A DNA stretch of 64,000 nucleotides from Brevibacterium limosum (GTDB lineage: Bacteria; Actinomycetota; Actinomycetes; Actinomycetales; Brevibacteriaceae): positions 1,674,001 to 1,738,000 of the forward strand of contig NZ_CP050154.1 of NCBI RefSeq assembly GCF_011617705.1. Reading direction: 5' to 3'. The notes beneath the pieces were generated by a model that was not told the origin of the DNA, did not search any database, and was given only the letters and a program-made list of their open reading frames with translations. Made by a program: the position numbers and the translations under genes. How positions within the stretch are numbered: the stretch's first letter is position 1; the number at the start of each line of letters is the position of its first letter. Of the stretch, positions 1 through 8,505 are shown in pieces.

Positions 1-250
1 ATTCGTCCTTGCGCTCACGCAGAACGGCAGCGAACTTCAGCAGCAGGTCGCCGCGTTCGCTGGCAGGAACGGAGGACCAGACGCCGGAGTCGAAGGCACG
101 GCGGGCGGCCTTGATCGCCAGCTCGGTGTCCGCGGGGCTGGCTTCGTCCACCTCGGCGACGAAGCTGCCGTCGGCTGGGTTGTGGATCTTCCGGGTTCCA
201 CCGTTGACGGCTGAAACCCACTGTCCGTCGATGAAGAGTGTGTTGGGCAC
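1..250 (-). CDS. Aldehyde dehydrogenase, N-terminal fragment (runs off window)
   Basis: Reading leftwards from a GTG at 250, the frame stays open to the window edge and encodes about 83 residues beginning MPNTLFIDGQWVSAVNG. This is the usual N-terminus of NAD(P)-dependent aldehyde dehydrogenases: an 'IDGQWV' strand, then 'IHNPADGSFVAEVDEAS', 'AIKAARRAFDSGVWSS' and 'ERGDLLLKFAAVLRERKDE', which matches the family's cofactor-domain start. A purine-rich ribosome site (AAAAGGAG) lies just upstream of the GTG. The catalytic Cys and Glu are outside the window, so the substrate (for example betaine aldehyde or a gamma-amino aldehyde) cannot be assigned. The family call is secure and the specificity is unknown. 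Confidence 0.88.
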   Translation of the reverse strand, partial: MPNTLFIDGQWVSAVNGGTRKIHNPADGSFVAEVDEASPADTELAIKAARRAFDSGVWSSVPASERGDLLLKFAAVLRERKDE

Positions 251-287
251 GATTTCTCCTTTTCCTAGCGGGTGAACGATCATGAGC

Positions 288-299
288 GATCATGTGATC
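288..299. promoter_or_regulatory. Palindrome upstream of aldehyde dehydrogenase, possible operator
   Basis: GATCATGTGATC is a 12-nt inverted repeat. A second GATCATG lies 10 nt away at 278-284, so half-sites repeat at one helical turn. It sits 38-49 nt upstream of the aldehyde dehydrogenase start, where a repressor or activator could act. No regulator is encoded inside the window, so this is only a candidate. Confidence 0.35.
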
Positions 300-544
300 T
301 GAAGGGCCGAACGCGCAGTCGCGCCAGCGGGGCATGTGGTGTCACTGCGTTGCCTGGCGGCTGCGAATCTGCGTTCTGACCTGCGTTGCGAACTGCCTCG
401 GCGGCATTGATTCGCATGCTTCCGGCAATCACAATAGGCGAAGTCAGGGACCGAATGCGCAATCGGATGATGCTGGTCACACAGGCAGGTGATATTGGTC
501 ATCACCTGCCGAGGGACTGCCGCTGACGGGGATGTGCCGTCGGT

Positions 545-607
545 CGCGAACGACAGGGCGCCTCTCGTCAAAGACAGGGCGACCCTCGCGAGGGACAGAG
601 GGGCGGT
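545..607. repeat. Degenerate 21-nt tandem repeat, three copies
   Basis: The core GACAGGGCG occurs at 552 and 573, and a variant GACAGAGG occurs at 594, so the spacing is 21 nt each time. The flanks are partly conserved. It lies in the gap before the TPR gene and codes for nothing recognisable. It resembles other 20-22-nt arrays in this window in unit length but not in sequence. Confidence 0.5.
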
Positions 608-889
608 GGGGCCGGAAATTCTGCTCGTGGAGTCGCGGAGACGTCCGTCATCCGCACAATGGGCTTCCACGTCAGGTGTCATTCATCCCCTGGTGTCGAG
701 GCGGCGCGGACATCCGCTGCCGCCGAACCTCTTCGAGGCCGTCGGCCGTTCCACTGGATTCGCCTTGATTCTAACAGAGCGCTGAAGCGGTGACCTGGGC
801 ATTGACTCACCGAGCAACGGGTGCAGCAACGGGCGGAATTCCTATGCTGACGTGTCCCCGCCCACAAGGCGACTCGGCGATGAGTGGAC

Positions 890-895
890 TAGAAT
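890..895 (+). promoter_or_regulatory. Putative -10 box of the TPR-gene operon
   Basis: TAGAAT matches the actinobacterial SigA -10 consensus. It would start a leader of about 30 nt that carries the GGGAG ribosome site at 923-927 for the GTG at 932. No strong -35 box is visible. Confidence 0.4.
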
Positions 896-931
896 AGAGC
901 GGAACATCGAAAAGACTTCATAGGGAGAATC

Positions 932-2590
932 GTGGCCCAAGGGGATTCGCGAGACAGCCAGGACAACCGCCGCGCAGATGGCGGTCACCGCTCAGATCGC
1001 GACAACAATCGCAACCGTCGACCGGACAACCGGGGCGGCCGCGGGCCACGCCAGTCCGACCGCCGAGGCGGCTACCAAGGCAACCGTCGGAACGACGATG
1101 ATCGTCGGGGCGGTTTCAACCGAGACCGCCGTGACGGCGACGACCGTCGTGGTGGTTTCAACCGAGACCGCCGGGATGGCGATGAGCAGCGCGGCGGATA
1201 CCAGGGCAATCGCCGGAACAATGATGATCGCCGAGGCGGCTACGGCCAGAATCGCCGTAATGATGATGATCGTCGGGGCGGTTTCAGCCGGAATCGTCGT
1301 GACGGCGACGACCGCCGAGGCGGCTACCAGGGGAACCGTCGCAACGACGATGATCGTCGTGGCGGATTCAATCGCAATCGTAGGGACGACGACCGGCGTG
1401 GAGGCTTTGGTCAGAACCGTCGGGATGACGATCGTCGTGGCGGATACCAGGGCAATCGCCGCAACGATGACGACCGTCGCGGTGGGTTCAACCGGGACCA
1501 CCGCGACGGCGACGATCGCCGGGGCGGCTACCGCGGAAACCGTCGGGACGACAATCGCGGCGGATACGGACGCAACGACAACGATCGCCGCGCATCCCGC
1601 AAGACCGACACCGGCGAATACGCACGCGACCAACGCGCCCGCCGTCCGCGCATTCAGGAACCCGAGATCCCCGAAGGCGTCACCGGCCGCGAACTCGACA
1701 AAGAGATCTCATCGCAGCTGCGTTCCCTCGACAAAGAGAACGCCGCCATGGTCGCCAAGCACCTCGTCGCCGCAGGCGGTCTGCTCGACCTCGACCCGGA
1801 ACGCGCCCACGAACACGCCAAGGCCGCCATGGCCAGAGCCGGCCGTGTCGCCGTCGTCCGCGAAGCACTCGGTATCGCCGCGTACTACGTGGAGAAGTAC
1901 GACGAAGCCGTCCGCGAGCTGCGCACCCACCGTCGCATCTCCGGCTCGAACGACAACATCGCGCTGATCGCCGACGCCGAACGCGGCCGCGGCAAGCCCG
2001 AGAAGGCCCTCGAACTGCTGAAGAACTCCGAGGAGCTCGACCTCGACCTCGACACCCACACCGAACTCGTCATCGTCGCGGCCGGAGCCAAGTCAGACCT
2101 CGACGACATCGCCGGTGCGCGCCGACTCATCGAGGCCGAGGACTTCACTCAGAAGCCCAGCGGCGGACTCGTCCGTCTCATGGCCGCCTACGCCGAGGTG
2201 CTGCGCATCGACGGCGAAGCCGAACTCGCCGACAAATACGAAGAGCTCTCCCGCCGAACCGCCAAGGCGACCGGCACACTCTTCGGCGATGAAGAGCCGG
2301 ACCTCAACGCCGGCGTCGAAATCGAGACCGTCGAAGAGATCGAGGACGAGCCCGAGGCTCCCGAAGCCGAAGAATCCCCGGCCGAAGCCGACGCCGCTCG
2401 CGAAGCAGAAACTGCTCCCGAAGCAGGCGCAGCGTCGGAAGAGACAGGTGCGACGTCCGACGAGCCCGCCGCAGCTCCGAAGTCGAAGACACATGTCTCG
2501 GCGAAGGAACTGAAGTCAGTCACAATCACCGACGACGAAATCGAGTCCGAACTCGACGAGATCCTCGCCGAGGCCGACGGAGACAAGTGA
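932..2590 (+). CDS. RGG-repeat protein with C-terminal TPR-like domain (Rv1691-like)
   Basis: The 552-residue protein has two unlike halves. Residues about 1-225 are a low-complexity Arg/Gly/Asp/Asn tract built from many degenerate units such as 'DDRRGGYQGNRRND', resembling RGG boxes of RNA-binding proteins. Residues about 240-445 are helical and TPR-like ('EIPEGVTGRELDKEISSQL', 'HAKAAMARAGRVAVVREALG'). The end is acidic and Ala/Glu-rich. The C-terminal half and its position before a HAD phosphatase, tlyA, nadK and recN match Rv1691 of M. tuberculosis, whose function is unknown. The GTG start has a GGGAG site 5 nt upstream. The stop overlaps the next start by 4 nt. RNA binding is an inference from the repeats only. 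Confidence 0.85.
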   Translation: MAQGDSRDSQDNRRADGGHRSDRDNNRNRRPDNRGGRGPRQSDRRGGYQGNRRNDDDRRGGFNRDRRDGDDRRGGFNRDRRDGDEQRGGYQGNRRNNDDRRGGYGQNRRNDDDRRGGFSRNRRDGDDRRGGYQGNRRNDDDRRGGFNRNRRDDDRRGGFGQNRRDDDRRGGYQGNRRNDDDRRGGFNRDHRDGDDRRGGYRGNRRDDNRGGYGRNDNDRRASRKTDTGEYARDQRARRPRIQEPEIPEGVTGRELDKEISSQLRSLDKENAAMVAKHLVAAGGLLDLDPERAHEHAKAAMARAGRVAVVREALGIAAYYVEKYDEAVRELRTHRRISGSNDNIALIADAERGRGKPEKALELLKNSEELDLDLDTHTELVIVAAGAKSDLDDIAGARRLIEAEDFTQKPSGGLVRLMAAYAEVLRIDGEAELADKYEELSRRTAKATGTLFGDEEPDLNAGVEIETVEEIEDEPEAPEAEESPAEADAAREAETAPEAGAASEETGATSDEPAAAPKSKTHVSAKELKSVTITDDEIESELDEILAEADGDK

Positions 2591-3564
2591 CACTGGCAGC
2601 CGAACAGAACCACTCAGCAGATGGGGCCACGCCCGAAGCATCGGGCGTGCCCATCGACTGTGTCCTGTTCGACCTCGACGGAGTCGTCTACCACGGCAGC
2701 CACGCCATCGACGGAGCCGCCGACGGCATCAACTGGCTCCATTCCCAGTCGATCCCCGTCAACTACGTCACGAACAACGCCACCCGCACACCCGAAGCCA
2801 CTGCCGAGAAGATCACCGGAATGGGTGTCGACGCCTCGGCAGACGAGGTGACCACCTCGGCGCAGGTGCTCGCCGAACGTCTGGCCGAACGATTCGGACC
2901 CGGCGCACGCGTCCACCTGCTCGGCACGACCGGGCTGCGCACCGCGCTCGACGACGCCGGACTCGAGATCACGGACTCTCCGGAGGCGAATCCCGTCGCC
3001 GTTGCCCAGGGGCTCGACCCGGAGATCGACTACGCGAAGATCGTCCGCACCTGTGACATCATCCGCTCCGGTGCCGAATGGTGGGCGAGCAACCCCGACT
3101 ACTCCCTCCTCACGGAGACCGGGAAAGTCCCCGGCAACGGTGCCTTCGTCGACCTCATCTCCCGACTCACCGACACCACCCCCGTCATCGTGGGCAAACC
3201 CGCCCCGCACATGATGGACTTCGCGGCCGGCCGTCTCGGTGCGCGTCGACCGCTCATGGTCGGCGACCGACTCAACACCGACATCGAAGGCGGCTGTGCC
3301 GCCGGCATCGACACGGCCCTCGTCCTCACGGGAATCCACGACATCCACGACGCCCTGCGCGCCGGAACCGAGAGCCGACCGACCTACATCCTGCCGAACC
3401 TGTGCGGACTCGAAGCCCTCATCACCGGCACCGACCGCGGCGAGTCCGCCCGGATCGAAGCCGAACTCCGTCGTGCCTGGGCGGCCATCGACGCGGGGGA
3501 GACCGACGCCGAGGCGGTCCTGGCCGAAGGACACCTGCCCCATCGGATCGGGGAGAACTCATGA
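2587..3564 (+). CDS. HAD-superfamily phosphatase, subfamily IIA (NagD-like)
   Basis: This 325-residue protein is a NagD/4-nitrophenylphosphatase-type HAD hydrolase, which removes phosphate from small metabolites in the cytosol. Motif I is 'FDLDGVVYHG' near residue 29, with Asp nucleophile and acid. Motif II is the 'YVTNNATRTP' threonine/asparagine region. The lysine lies in 'VGKPAPHMMD', and motif IV is 'MVGDRLNTDIEGG'. The length fits family IIA with its large cap domain. The GTG start overlaps the TGA of the preceding gene, and the stop overlaps the following ATG, so it is translationally coupled on both sides. The gene order matches Rv1692. The physiological substrate is unknown. Confidence 0.9.
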   Translation: MTLAAEQNHSADGATPEASGVPIDCVLFDLDGVVYHGSHAIDGAADGINWLHSQSIPVNYVTNNATRTPEATAEKITGMGVDASADEVTTSAQVLAERLAERFGPGARVHLLGTTGLRTALDDAGLEITDSPEANPVAVAQGLDPEIDYAKIVRTCDIIRSGAEWWASNPDYSLLTETGKVPGNGAFVDLISRLTDTTPVIVGKPAPHMMDFAAGRLGARRPLMVGDRLNTDIEGGCAAGIDTALVLTGIHDIHDALRAGTESRPTYILPNLCGLEALITGTDRGESARIEAELRRAWAAIDAGETDAEAVLAEGHLPHRIGENS

Positions 3565-3773
3565 GCGAGACCCCGACTCCGAGGCCCGGACCGAACCACG
3601 TGCCGAATCCAGGGGCGACTCCCGGCCCGACCCCCGCCTCGGTGAGCGGGGAGGTGCCGGTCGAAGCCTGGCGGGCCAGCCTCGCCGAAGCCAAAGCGGC
3701 ACCGGCTGCCGAGCGCCACGAACGACTGAACTCCCTGCTGGGCGACCTCGACGCGCAGGTGGGCTCCTTGTGA
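3561..3773 (+). CDS. Small conserved protein between HAD phosphatase and tlyA (Rv1693 position)
   Basis: The 70-residue frame begins at an ATG overlapping the phosphatase stop and ends overlapping the tlyA GTG. The first 30 residues are Pro/Thr-rich and probably disordered ('PRPGPNHVPNPGATPGPTP'). The last 40 form an amphipathic helical stretch ('EAWRASLAEAKAAPAAERHE', then 'LNSLLGDLDAQVGSL'). M. tuberculosis has a similarly small ORF, Rv1693, in exactly this place, which supports it as a real gene. There is no known domain and no function to assign. A role tied to the neighbouring TlyA or phosphatase is possible but not shown. Confidence 0.65.
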   Translation: MSETPTPRPGPNHVPNPGATPGPTPASVSGEVPVEAWRASLAEAKAAPAAERHERLNSLLGDLDAQVGSL

Positions 3774-4576
3774 GCAGACTCGACCGGGCACTCGTCGACC
3801 GCGGGCTGCTGAACTCCCGCTCCCGCGCGGCCCGCGAAATCGCCGCCGGCCGCGTCAGCATCAACGGCCGTACCGCCGCCAAGGCCTCCCACGAAGTGAC
3901 CGACACGGACGAACTCACCGTCACCGAACCCGACCCCTGGGTCGCCCGCAGCGCCCACAAACTCCTCGGCGCACTCGACGCCTTCGACCTCACCGACCGA
4001 CTGGGCCGGCTGACCGCCCTCGACGCGGGCGCCTCCACCGGAGGCTTCACCCAAGTCCTCCTCCATCACGGCGTTGACGAGGTCTGGGCCGTCGACGTCG
4101 GCCACGACCAGCTCGCCCCCGTCCTCCGCGACGACCCGCGCGTGCACGTCCGCGAAGGACTCAACCTCCGCGAACTGGCCGACTCCGACGTGCCCACCGT
4201 CGACCTCGTCGTCGCCGACGTCTCCTTCATCTCCCTGCGCCTGCTCATCGGCCCGCTGCTGACCGCCACGGCGGCAGCCGGGGAGCTCCTCCTCATGGTC
4301 AAACCCCAGTTCGAACTGGCACGCGCCTCCCTGGACAAACACGGAGTCGTCACCAGCCGGGACAGTCGCCGCCGCGCCATCGACTCCGTCCTCGAGTCCG
4401 TGAACGACAACGACGCCCGCGTCACCGACATCGCACCCTCACCGTTGCCGGGCCCCAGCGGGAACCGAGAGTACTTCCTGCGTGTTCGACGAGGCCGAAC
4501 ACATGACCAGTCCGATAGGCTCGACCAAGCAGACATCCCCGCCCACCTGGACGAAATGATGAGAGGAGAGTCGTGA
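3770..4576 (+). CDS. tlyA: TlyA family 16S/23S rRNA 2'-O-cytidine methyltransferase
   Basis: The 268-residue protein starts at a GTG overlapping the previous stop. Residues about 1-60 form an S4 RNA-binding domain ('RLDRALVDRGLLNSRSRA', 'AGRVSINGRTAAKAS'). Residues about 65-250 form an FtsJ-like Rossmann methyltransferase with 'ARSAHKLLGALDAF', the SAM loop 'DAGASTGGFTQVLL', 'VDLVVADVSFISLR' and the lysine motif 'MVKPQFELAR'. TlyA enzymes 2'-O-methylate cytidines in 16S helix 44 and 23S helix 69, and loss gives capreomycin resistance in mycobacteria. The last 25 residues are charged and variable. It is coupled to nadK by a 4-nt overlap. Confidence 0.93.
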   Translation: MSRLDRALVDRGLLNSRSRAAREIAAGRVSINGRTAAKASHEVTDTDELTVTEPDPWVARSAHKLLGALDAFDLTDRLGRLTALDAGASTGGFTQVLLHHGVDEVWAVDVGHDQLAPVLRDDPRVHVREGLNLRELADSDVPTVDLVVADVSFISLRLLIGPLLTATAAAGELLLMVKPQFELARASLDKHGVVTSRDSRRRAIDSVLESVNDNDARVTDIAPSPLPGPSGNREYFLRVRRGRTHDQSDRLDQADIPAHLDEMMRGES

Positions 4577-5514
4577 CCAGACACATCATGGTGCTGCTGC
4601 ACCCCCAACGTGATGAGTCGGCCGTGGCCGCAGTCAGCGTGTGCAAGGCCCTCCTCGACGACGGAATCACCCCCGTCGTCCTCGCCGACGAGATCGTCGG
4701 CATCCGCGCCCGCCAGGCCGAAGCCGTCGACGACGAGCCCATCCTCCACCACTGCACCATCATCGACCCCTCCGAACTGGGGGAGTGGAAGGACGCCTGC
4801 GAACTCGTCATCGTCCTGGGCGGAGACGGCACGATCCTGCGCGCCGCCGAACGCTTCCACGGCTCCGGCGCCCCGCTCATGGGCGTCAACCTCGGCCACG
4901 TCGGCTTCCTCGCCGAAAGCGAGAAGGAAGACCTCGCCGAGGCGGTCCACCGTGCCTCCCAACGCGACTACTCCGTCGAGGAACGACTCGCCCTCGACGT
5001 GTCCGTCTGGCACGAGGGCGAGAACATCTTCAACGCCTGGGCGCTCAACGAGGCGACCATCGAGAAGACCTCGAAATCCCGGATGATCGACGTCGTCCTC
5101 GGCGTCGACGCCCGCCCCGTGTCCTCCTTCGGCTGCGACGGCGTCATCCTCGCCACCCCCACCGGTTCGACCGCGTACTCGTTCTCCGCCGGCGGACCCA
5201 TCATCTGGCCCGAGGTCGAGGCACTCATCCTCGTCCCGATCTCCGCCCACGCCCTGTTCTCCAAACCGCTCGTCGTCAACCCGACCTCCCGCCTCGGCGT
5301 GGAGATCTCCCCGACGAACCCCGAATTCTCCGCCGTGCTGTGGTGCGACGGCCGCCGCGCCCTCGAACTGCCCTCCGGGGCCCGCGTGGAAGCCACCCGT
5401 TCGAAGTCGCCGATCCGACTCGCCCGCCTCCACACCGGCCCCTTCACCGACCGACTCGTCGCTAAGTTCCGCCTGCCCGTCTCCGGCTGGCGAGGACCGA
5501 TCAAGGAGGCCTGA
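4573..5514 (+). CDS. nadK: NAD kinase
   Basis: This 313-residue enzyme phosphorylates NAD to NADP. The diagnostic 'LGGDGTILRAAERF' loop is near residue 81. It is followed by 'GVNLGHVGFLAE', the 'NEATIEKTSKSRMIDV' segment and the glycine-rich 'CDGVILATPTGSTAYSFSAGG' region that binds the second nucleotide. The length fits actinobacterial PpnK. The GTG start overlaps the tlyA stop, and recN starts on the base after its own stop. The order tlyA-nadK-recN is conserved across Actinobacteria, so the enzyme is probably expressed constitutively with translation-fidelity and repair genes. Confidence 0.96.
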   Translation: MTRHIMVLLHPQRDESAVAAVSVCKALLDDGITPVVLADEIVGIRARQAEAVDDEPILHHCTIIDPSELGEWKDACELVIVLGGDGTILRAAERFHGSGAPLMGVNLGHVGFLAESEKEDLAEAVHRASQRDYSVEERLALDVSVWHEGENIFNAWALNEATIEKTSKSRMIDVVLGVDARPVSSFGCDGVILATPTGSTAYSFSAGGPIIWPEVEALILVPISAHALFSKPLVVNPTSRLGVEISPTNPEFSAVLWCDGRRALELPSGARVEATRSKSPIRLARLHTGPFTDRLVAKFRLPVSGWRGPIKEA

Positions 5515-7218
5515 ATGATCTCCGAACTGCGCATCTCCCACCTCGGCGTCATCGCCGAAGCCGCCGTCGAACTCGACACCGGCTTCACCGTCGTCACCGG
5601 TGAGACCGGTGCGGGAAAGACCATGTTCGTCTCCGCCCTGTCCCTGCTCATGGGCCGCAAGGTCGGCTCCGGAGTCGTGCGCAAGGGGGCGGAGAAAGCC
5701 GAAGTCGAAGGCATCTTCACCGGTGTCGCCGAGCCCGTGCGCGAACGCATCGAAGAGGCCGGCGGCAGCGCCGACGACGAAGCGATCATCTCCCGCACCG
5801 TGGCGCTCAAGGGCCGCGCCCGCGCCACCGCGGGCGGTCGCACCGTGCCGATCTCCGTGCTCACCGACATCTCCTCGGACCTCATCACCCTCCACGGCCA
5901 GTCCGAACAGCTGCGCCTCAAGGGCGCCGCCCAACAGCGTCACCTCCTCGACGCCGCCGGTGGGCCCGCGCTGACCGAGGTGGCCGACCGCTACCGAGCC
6001 GCCTTCGAGAACTGGCGCGAGACCGAAGCCCGCGTCACCCGCATCAAAGACTCCACCGCCGCCCGCCGCGAACGCATCCTGTGGCTGCGCGGCTGCCTGG
6101 AGGCCATCGACAAGGTCCGCCCCGAACCCGGGGAAGACGAGACACTGGCCGCACAGTCGGCGAAACTCGGTGCCGCCGCCGAGATCACCCGCGCCGTCGG
6201 CACCGCCCACGACCTGCTGCTCGGTTCGGAGATCGACGACGCCGGGGCCGCCGTCGACCTCGTCCATCAGGCCATCAGCACCATCGCCGATGTCGAGAAT
6301 TCGGACCGAGAACTCGTCACCATCCGCGAAGCCCTGGGCGACGCTGTGCTGCGCCTGTCCGACTCCGCCGCGGAACTGTCGAACTACCTCTCCGGGTTCG
6401 ACGAACTCGGCGAGACCTCGCTGGAAGAGACCGAAGCCCGGCGAGCGGAACTCGGCACTCTGGCCCCCTACGGCCAGGACGTCGCCGAAGTCCTCGACTT
6501 CGAAACCCGATCGGCCGCGGAACTGGCCGAACTCGAAGCCGAGGACCGCGACCTCGACGGACTCGACGCCGAACTCATTGAGGCCCGCGAGACCATGGAG
6601 CAGGCCGCCTCGGCGCTCACCGAGATCCGCCGGGCCACCGCTGACGAATTCTCCGCAGCGGTCAGCGACGAACTCGCCGCCCTGTCGATGCCAAAGGCGT
6701 CGGTCGCCTTCGAGATCTCCGACCGCGAACCCACCACCCACGGGGCCGACGAGGTCCGGCTGACGTTCGCCGCCCACGAATCCTCCCTCCCCGACGATAT
6801 TGCGAAGATCGCCAGCGGCGGCGAGCTCTCCCGCGTCATGCTCGCCATCGAAGTCGTTCGAGCCGCCAGCGAATCCATCCCCACCTACGTCTTCGACGAA
6901 GTCGACGCCGGCGTCGGAGGCAAAGCGGCCGTGGAGATCGGCCGCCGACTGGCCAAACTCGCCCGCAATGCCCAAGTCATCGTCGTCACCCACCTGCCGC
7001 AGGTCGCCGCCTGGGCGGACACCCACGTGACCATCGTCAAGGACGATGACGCCGAGACCGTGCGCTCGGGCGTACAGGAACTGTCCGACGAGGACCGCGT
7101 CATCGAACTCTCCCGCATGCTGGCCGGAATGGACGACTCCGCCTCGGCGAAGGCCCACGCGGCCGAACTGCTCGACAATGCACGGCAGGTCAAGGACGCA
7201 GTCATCGGCGGCACATGA
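5515..7218 (+). CDS. recN: DNA repair ATPase RecN
   Basis: The 567-residue protein is an SMC-like ATPase of double-strand-break repair. It begins 'MISELRISHLGVIAEAAVEL' with Walker A 'GETGAGKTMFVSAL' near residue 31. A central coiled-coil region of about residues 150-370 is rich in Glu/Ala/Arg. The C-terminal lobe has signature 'IASGGELSRVMLAIE' and Walker B 'YVFDEVDAGVGGKAA'. The length is normal. The final 33 nt, including the TGA, are tandemly duplicated just downstream. The gene follows nadK without a gap and is separated from steA by only that duplication. Confidence 0.96.
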   Translation: MISELRISHLGVIAEAAVELDTGFTVVTGETGAGKTMFVSALSLLMGRKVGSGVVRKGAEKAEVEGIFTGVAEPVRERIEEAGGSADDEAIISRTVALKGRARATAGGRTVPISVLTDISSDLITLHGQSEQLRLKGAAQQRHLLDAAGGPALTEVADRYRAAFENWRETEARVTRIKDSTAARRERILWLRGCLEAIDKVRPEPGEDETLAAQSAKLGAAAEITRAVGTAHDLLLGSEIDDAGAAVDLVHQAISTIADVENSDRELVTIREALGDAVLRLSDSAAELSNYLSGFDELGETSLEETEARRAELGTLAPYGQDVAEVLDFETRSAAELAELEAEDRDLDGLDAELIEARETMEQAASALTEIRRATADEFSAAVSDELAALSMPKASVAFEISDREPTTHGADEVRLTFAAHESSLPDDIAKIASGGELSRVMLAIEVVRAASESIPTYVFDEVDAGVGGKAAVEIGRRLAKLARNAQVIVVTHLPQVAAWADTHVTIVKDDDAETVRSGVQELSDEDRVIELSRMLAGMDDSASAKAHAAELLDNARQVKDAVIGGT

Positions 7219-7252
7219 GAGGTCAAGGACGCTGTCATCGGCGGCACATGAG
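7187..7252 (+). repeat. 33-nt tandem duplication of the recN 3' end
   Basis: Bases 7187-7219 and 7220-7252 are identical except at one position (A7200 against T7233). The first copy contains the recN stop at 7216-7218. The second repeats the last codons and stop and runs into the steA promoter region. The unit is 11 codons, so losing or gaining a copy would not change the RecN frame. Confidence 0.9.
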
Positions 7253-7257
7253 AGAAT
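7252..7257 (+). promoter_or_regulatory. Putative -10 box of steA (leaderless arrangement)
   Basis: GAGAAT lies 9 nt before the steA ATG, so a transcript from it would start about at the start codon. It sits at the end of the second copy of the recN-tail duplication. There is no convincing ribosome site between it and the ATG. Confidence 0.4.
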
Positions 7258-7266
7258 GGGCGGACC

Positions 7267-8505
7267 ATGAAAGTGCGTAGACACCGCGAGAACCTCACCG
7301 CACCGACTCGGTCCGGTCCCGCCCCTGCCCGCCTGGACCGACGCACAAAAAATCTGACGAAACGCCTCCAAGCGGGCGACATCGCCATCATCAAACACGC
7401 CGACATCGACCGCATCTCCGCCGAAGCCCTCGTCGCCTGCCGGCCGGCCGCGGTGATCAACGCCGACAAATCGATCTCCGGCCGCTACCCGAACCTCGGC
7501 CCGAGCATCATCGTCGACGCCGGCATCCCCCTCATCGACGCCGCCGGAGCGGAGATCTTCGACACGGTCGACGAAAACGCCGAGATCTCCATCGAGGGCG
7601 CCACCGTGTACTCGGGTGACACCGAGGTGGCCACGGGGGTGCTGCAGACGGCCGAATCGATCGCCGAGGACATGCACGCCGCCGAAGCCGGAATGAACTC
7701 CGTGCTCGTGGACTTCATCGACAACACGATCGAATACATCCGCAAGGACTCCGACCTGCTCTCGGCCGAACTCGTCGTGCCCGAGGTGAAGACGACGTTC
7801 ACCGACCGGCATGTGCTCATCGTCGTCCGCGGGTACCACTACAAGGAGGACCTGGCGATTCTGGCCTCCTATATCCGCGAATACCGGCCGCTGCTCATCG
7901 GCGTCGACGGCGGAGCCGATGCCATCATCGAAGCCGGCTACCGACCCGACATGATCGTCGGGGACATGGACTCCGTGTCCGACACCGCCCTGACCTCGGG
8001 AGCCGAGATCGTCGTCCACGCCTACCGCGACGGCACCGCCCCCGGCACCGAACGGGTCGAAGCCCTCGGCGTCGAATGTGTGGCCTTCGCGGCCTCGGGC
8101 ACCAGCGAAGACATCGCCATGCTGCTCGCCGACGACAAAGGCGCCGAACTCATCGTCGCCGTCGGCACCCACGACACCGTCATGGAGTTCCTCGACAAGG
8201 GACGCAAGGGCATGGCCTCGACCTTCATCACCCGCCTGCGCGTGGGCTCGAAGCTCATCGACGCCAAGGGCGTGTCCCTGCTCTACCGGCAGCGCATCTC
8301 CAGCCTGCAGCTGGCCGTGCTCATCATCGCCGGGCTCGTCGCCCTCGGGGTGGCGATGACAGCGACCTCGGCCGGACAGACCTTCCTCGGCCTCATCGGC
8401 GCCCAACTCGACGGCCTCTTCGGCTGGATCGGCTCCCTGTTCGGCGGCGACCCCGCAGCATCGGCCGTCTCCGCCGGCCCCATCCAAGGACTGACTCGTG
8501 ATTGA
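7267..8505 (+). CDS. steA: SteA-like cytokinesis protein (thiamin pyrophosphokinase-like fold)
   Basis: The 412-residue protein matches the actinobacterial SteA family (Rv1697, C. glutamicum SteA). A cytosolic part contains the TPPK-like region 'PLLIGVDGGADAIIEAGY' and 'PDMIVGDMDSVSD' near residues 210-245. One membrane segment, 'SLQLAVLIIAGLVALGVAM', lies near residue 345, followed by a short Gly/Ala-rich tail. In corynebacteria SteA pairs with SteB at the septum and promotes peptidoglycan hydrolysis by RipA/RipC. The DxDS-type aspartates survive here, but thiamin kinase activity is not expected. It overlaps steB by 8 nt, supporting joint production. Confidence 0.87.
   Translation: MKVRRHRENLTAPTRSGPAPARLDRRTKNLTKRLQAGDIAIIKHADIDRISAEALVACRPAAVINADKSISGRYPNLGPSIIVDAGIPLIDAAGAEIFDTVDENAEISIEGATVYSGDTEVATGVLQTAESIAEDMHAAEAGMNSVLVDFIDNTIEYIRKDSDLLSAELVVPEVKTTFTDRHVLIVVRGYHYKEDLAILASYIREYRPLLIGVDGGADAIIEAGYRPDMIVGDMDSVSDTALTSGAEIVVHAYRDGTAPGTERVEALGVECVAFAASGTSEDIAMLLADDKGAELIVAVGTHDTVMEFLDKGRKGMASTFITRLRVGSKLIDAKGVSLLYRQRISSLQLAVLIIAGLVALGVAMTATSAGQTFLGLIGAQLDGLFGWIGSLFGGDPAASAVSAGPIQGLTRD

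Larger units (their letters stand above)
251..931. other. Long non-coding gap between aldehyde dehydrogenase and TPR gene
   Basis: No open frame here has a convincing start, ribosome site or recognisable protein. The gap holds the palindrome near 288, a degenerate 21-nt tandem repeat at 545-607 and the promoter of the downstream gene (TAGAAT at 890-895). Nothing else can be identified. Confidence 0.5.

Noticed and set aside
489..785. Small ORF of 98 codons in the first gap
   Set aside because: No ribosome site, a repetitive low-complexity sequence caused by the 21-nt repeat, and no family resemblance.
978..1967. Overlapping open frames in other phases across the RGG repeats (both strands)
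   Set aside because: The repeats keep several frames open. Only the GTG 932 frame continues into the conserved TPR-like domain and has a ribosome site.
4066..8487. Open frame of 1473 codons on the minus strand
   Set aside because: It lies antisense to tlyA, nadK, recN and steA, all clear genes with family motifs. Long antisense frames are a side effect of G+C-rich codon use. The translation is Gly/Val/Asp-rich without any domain.
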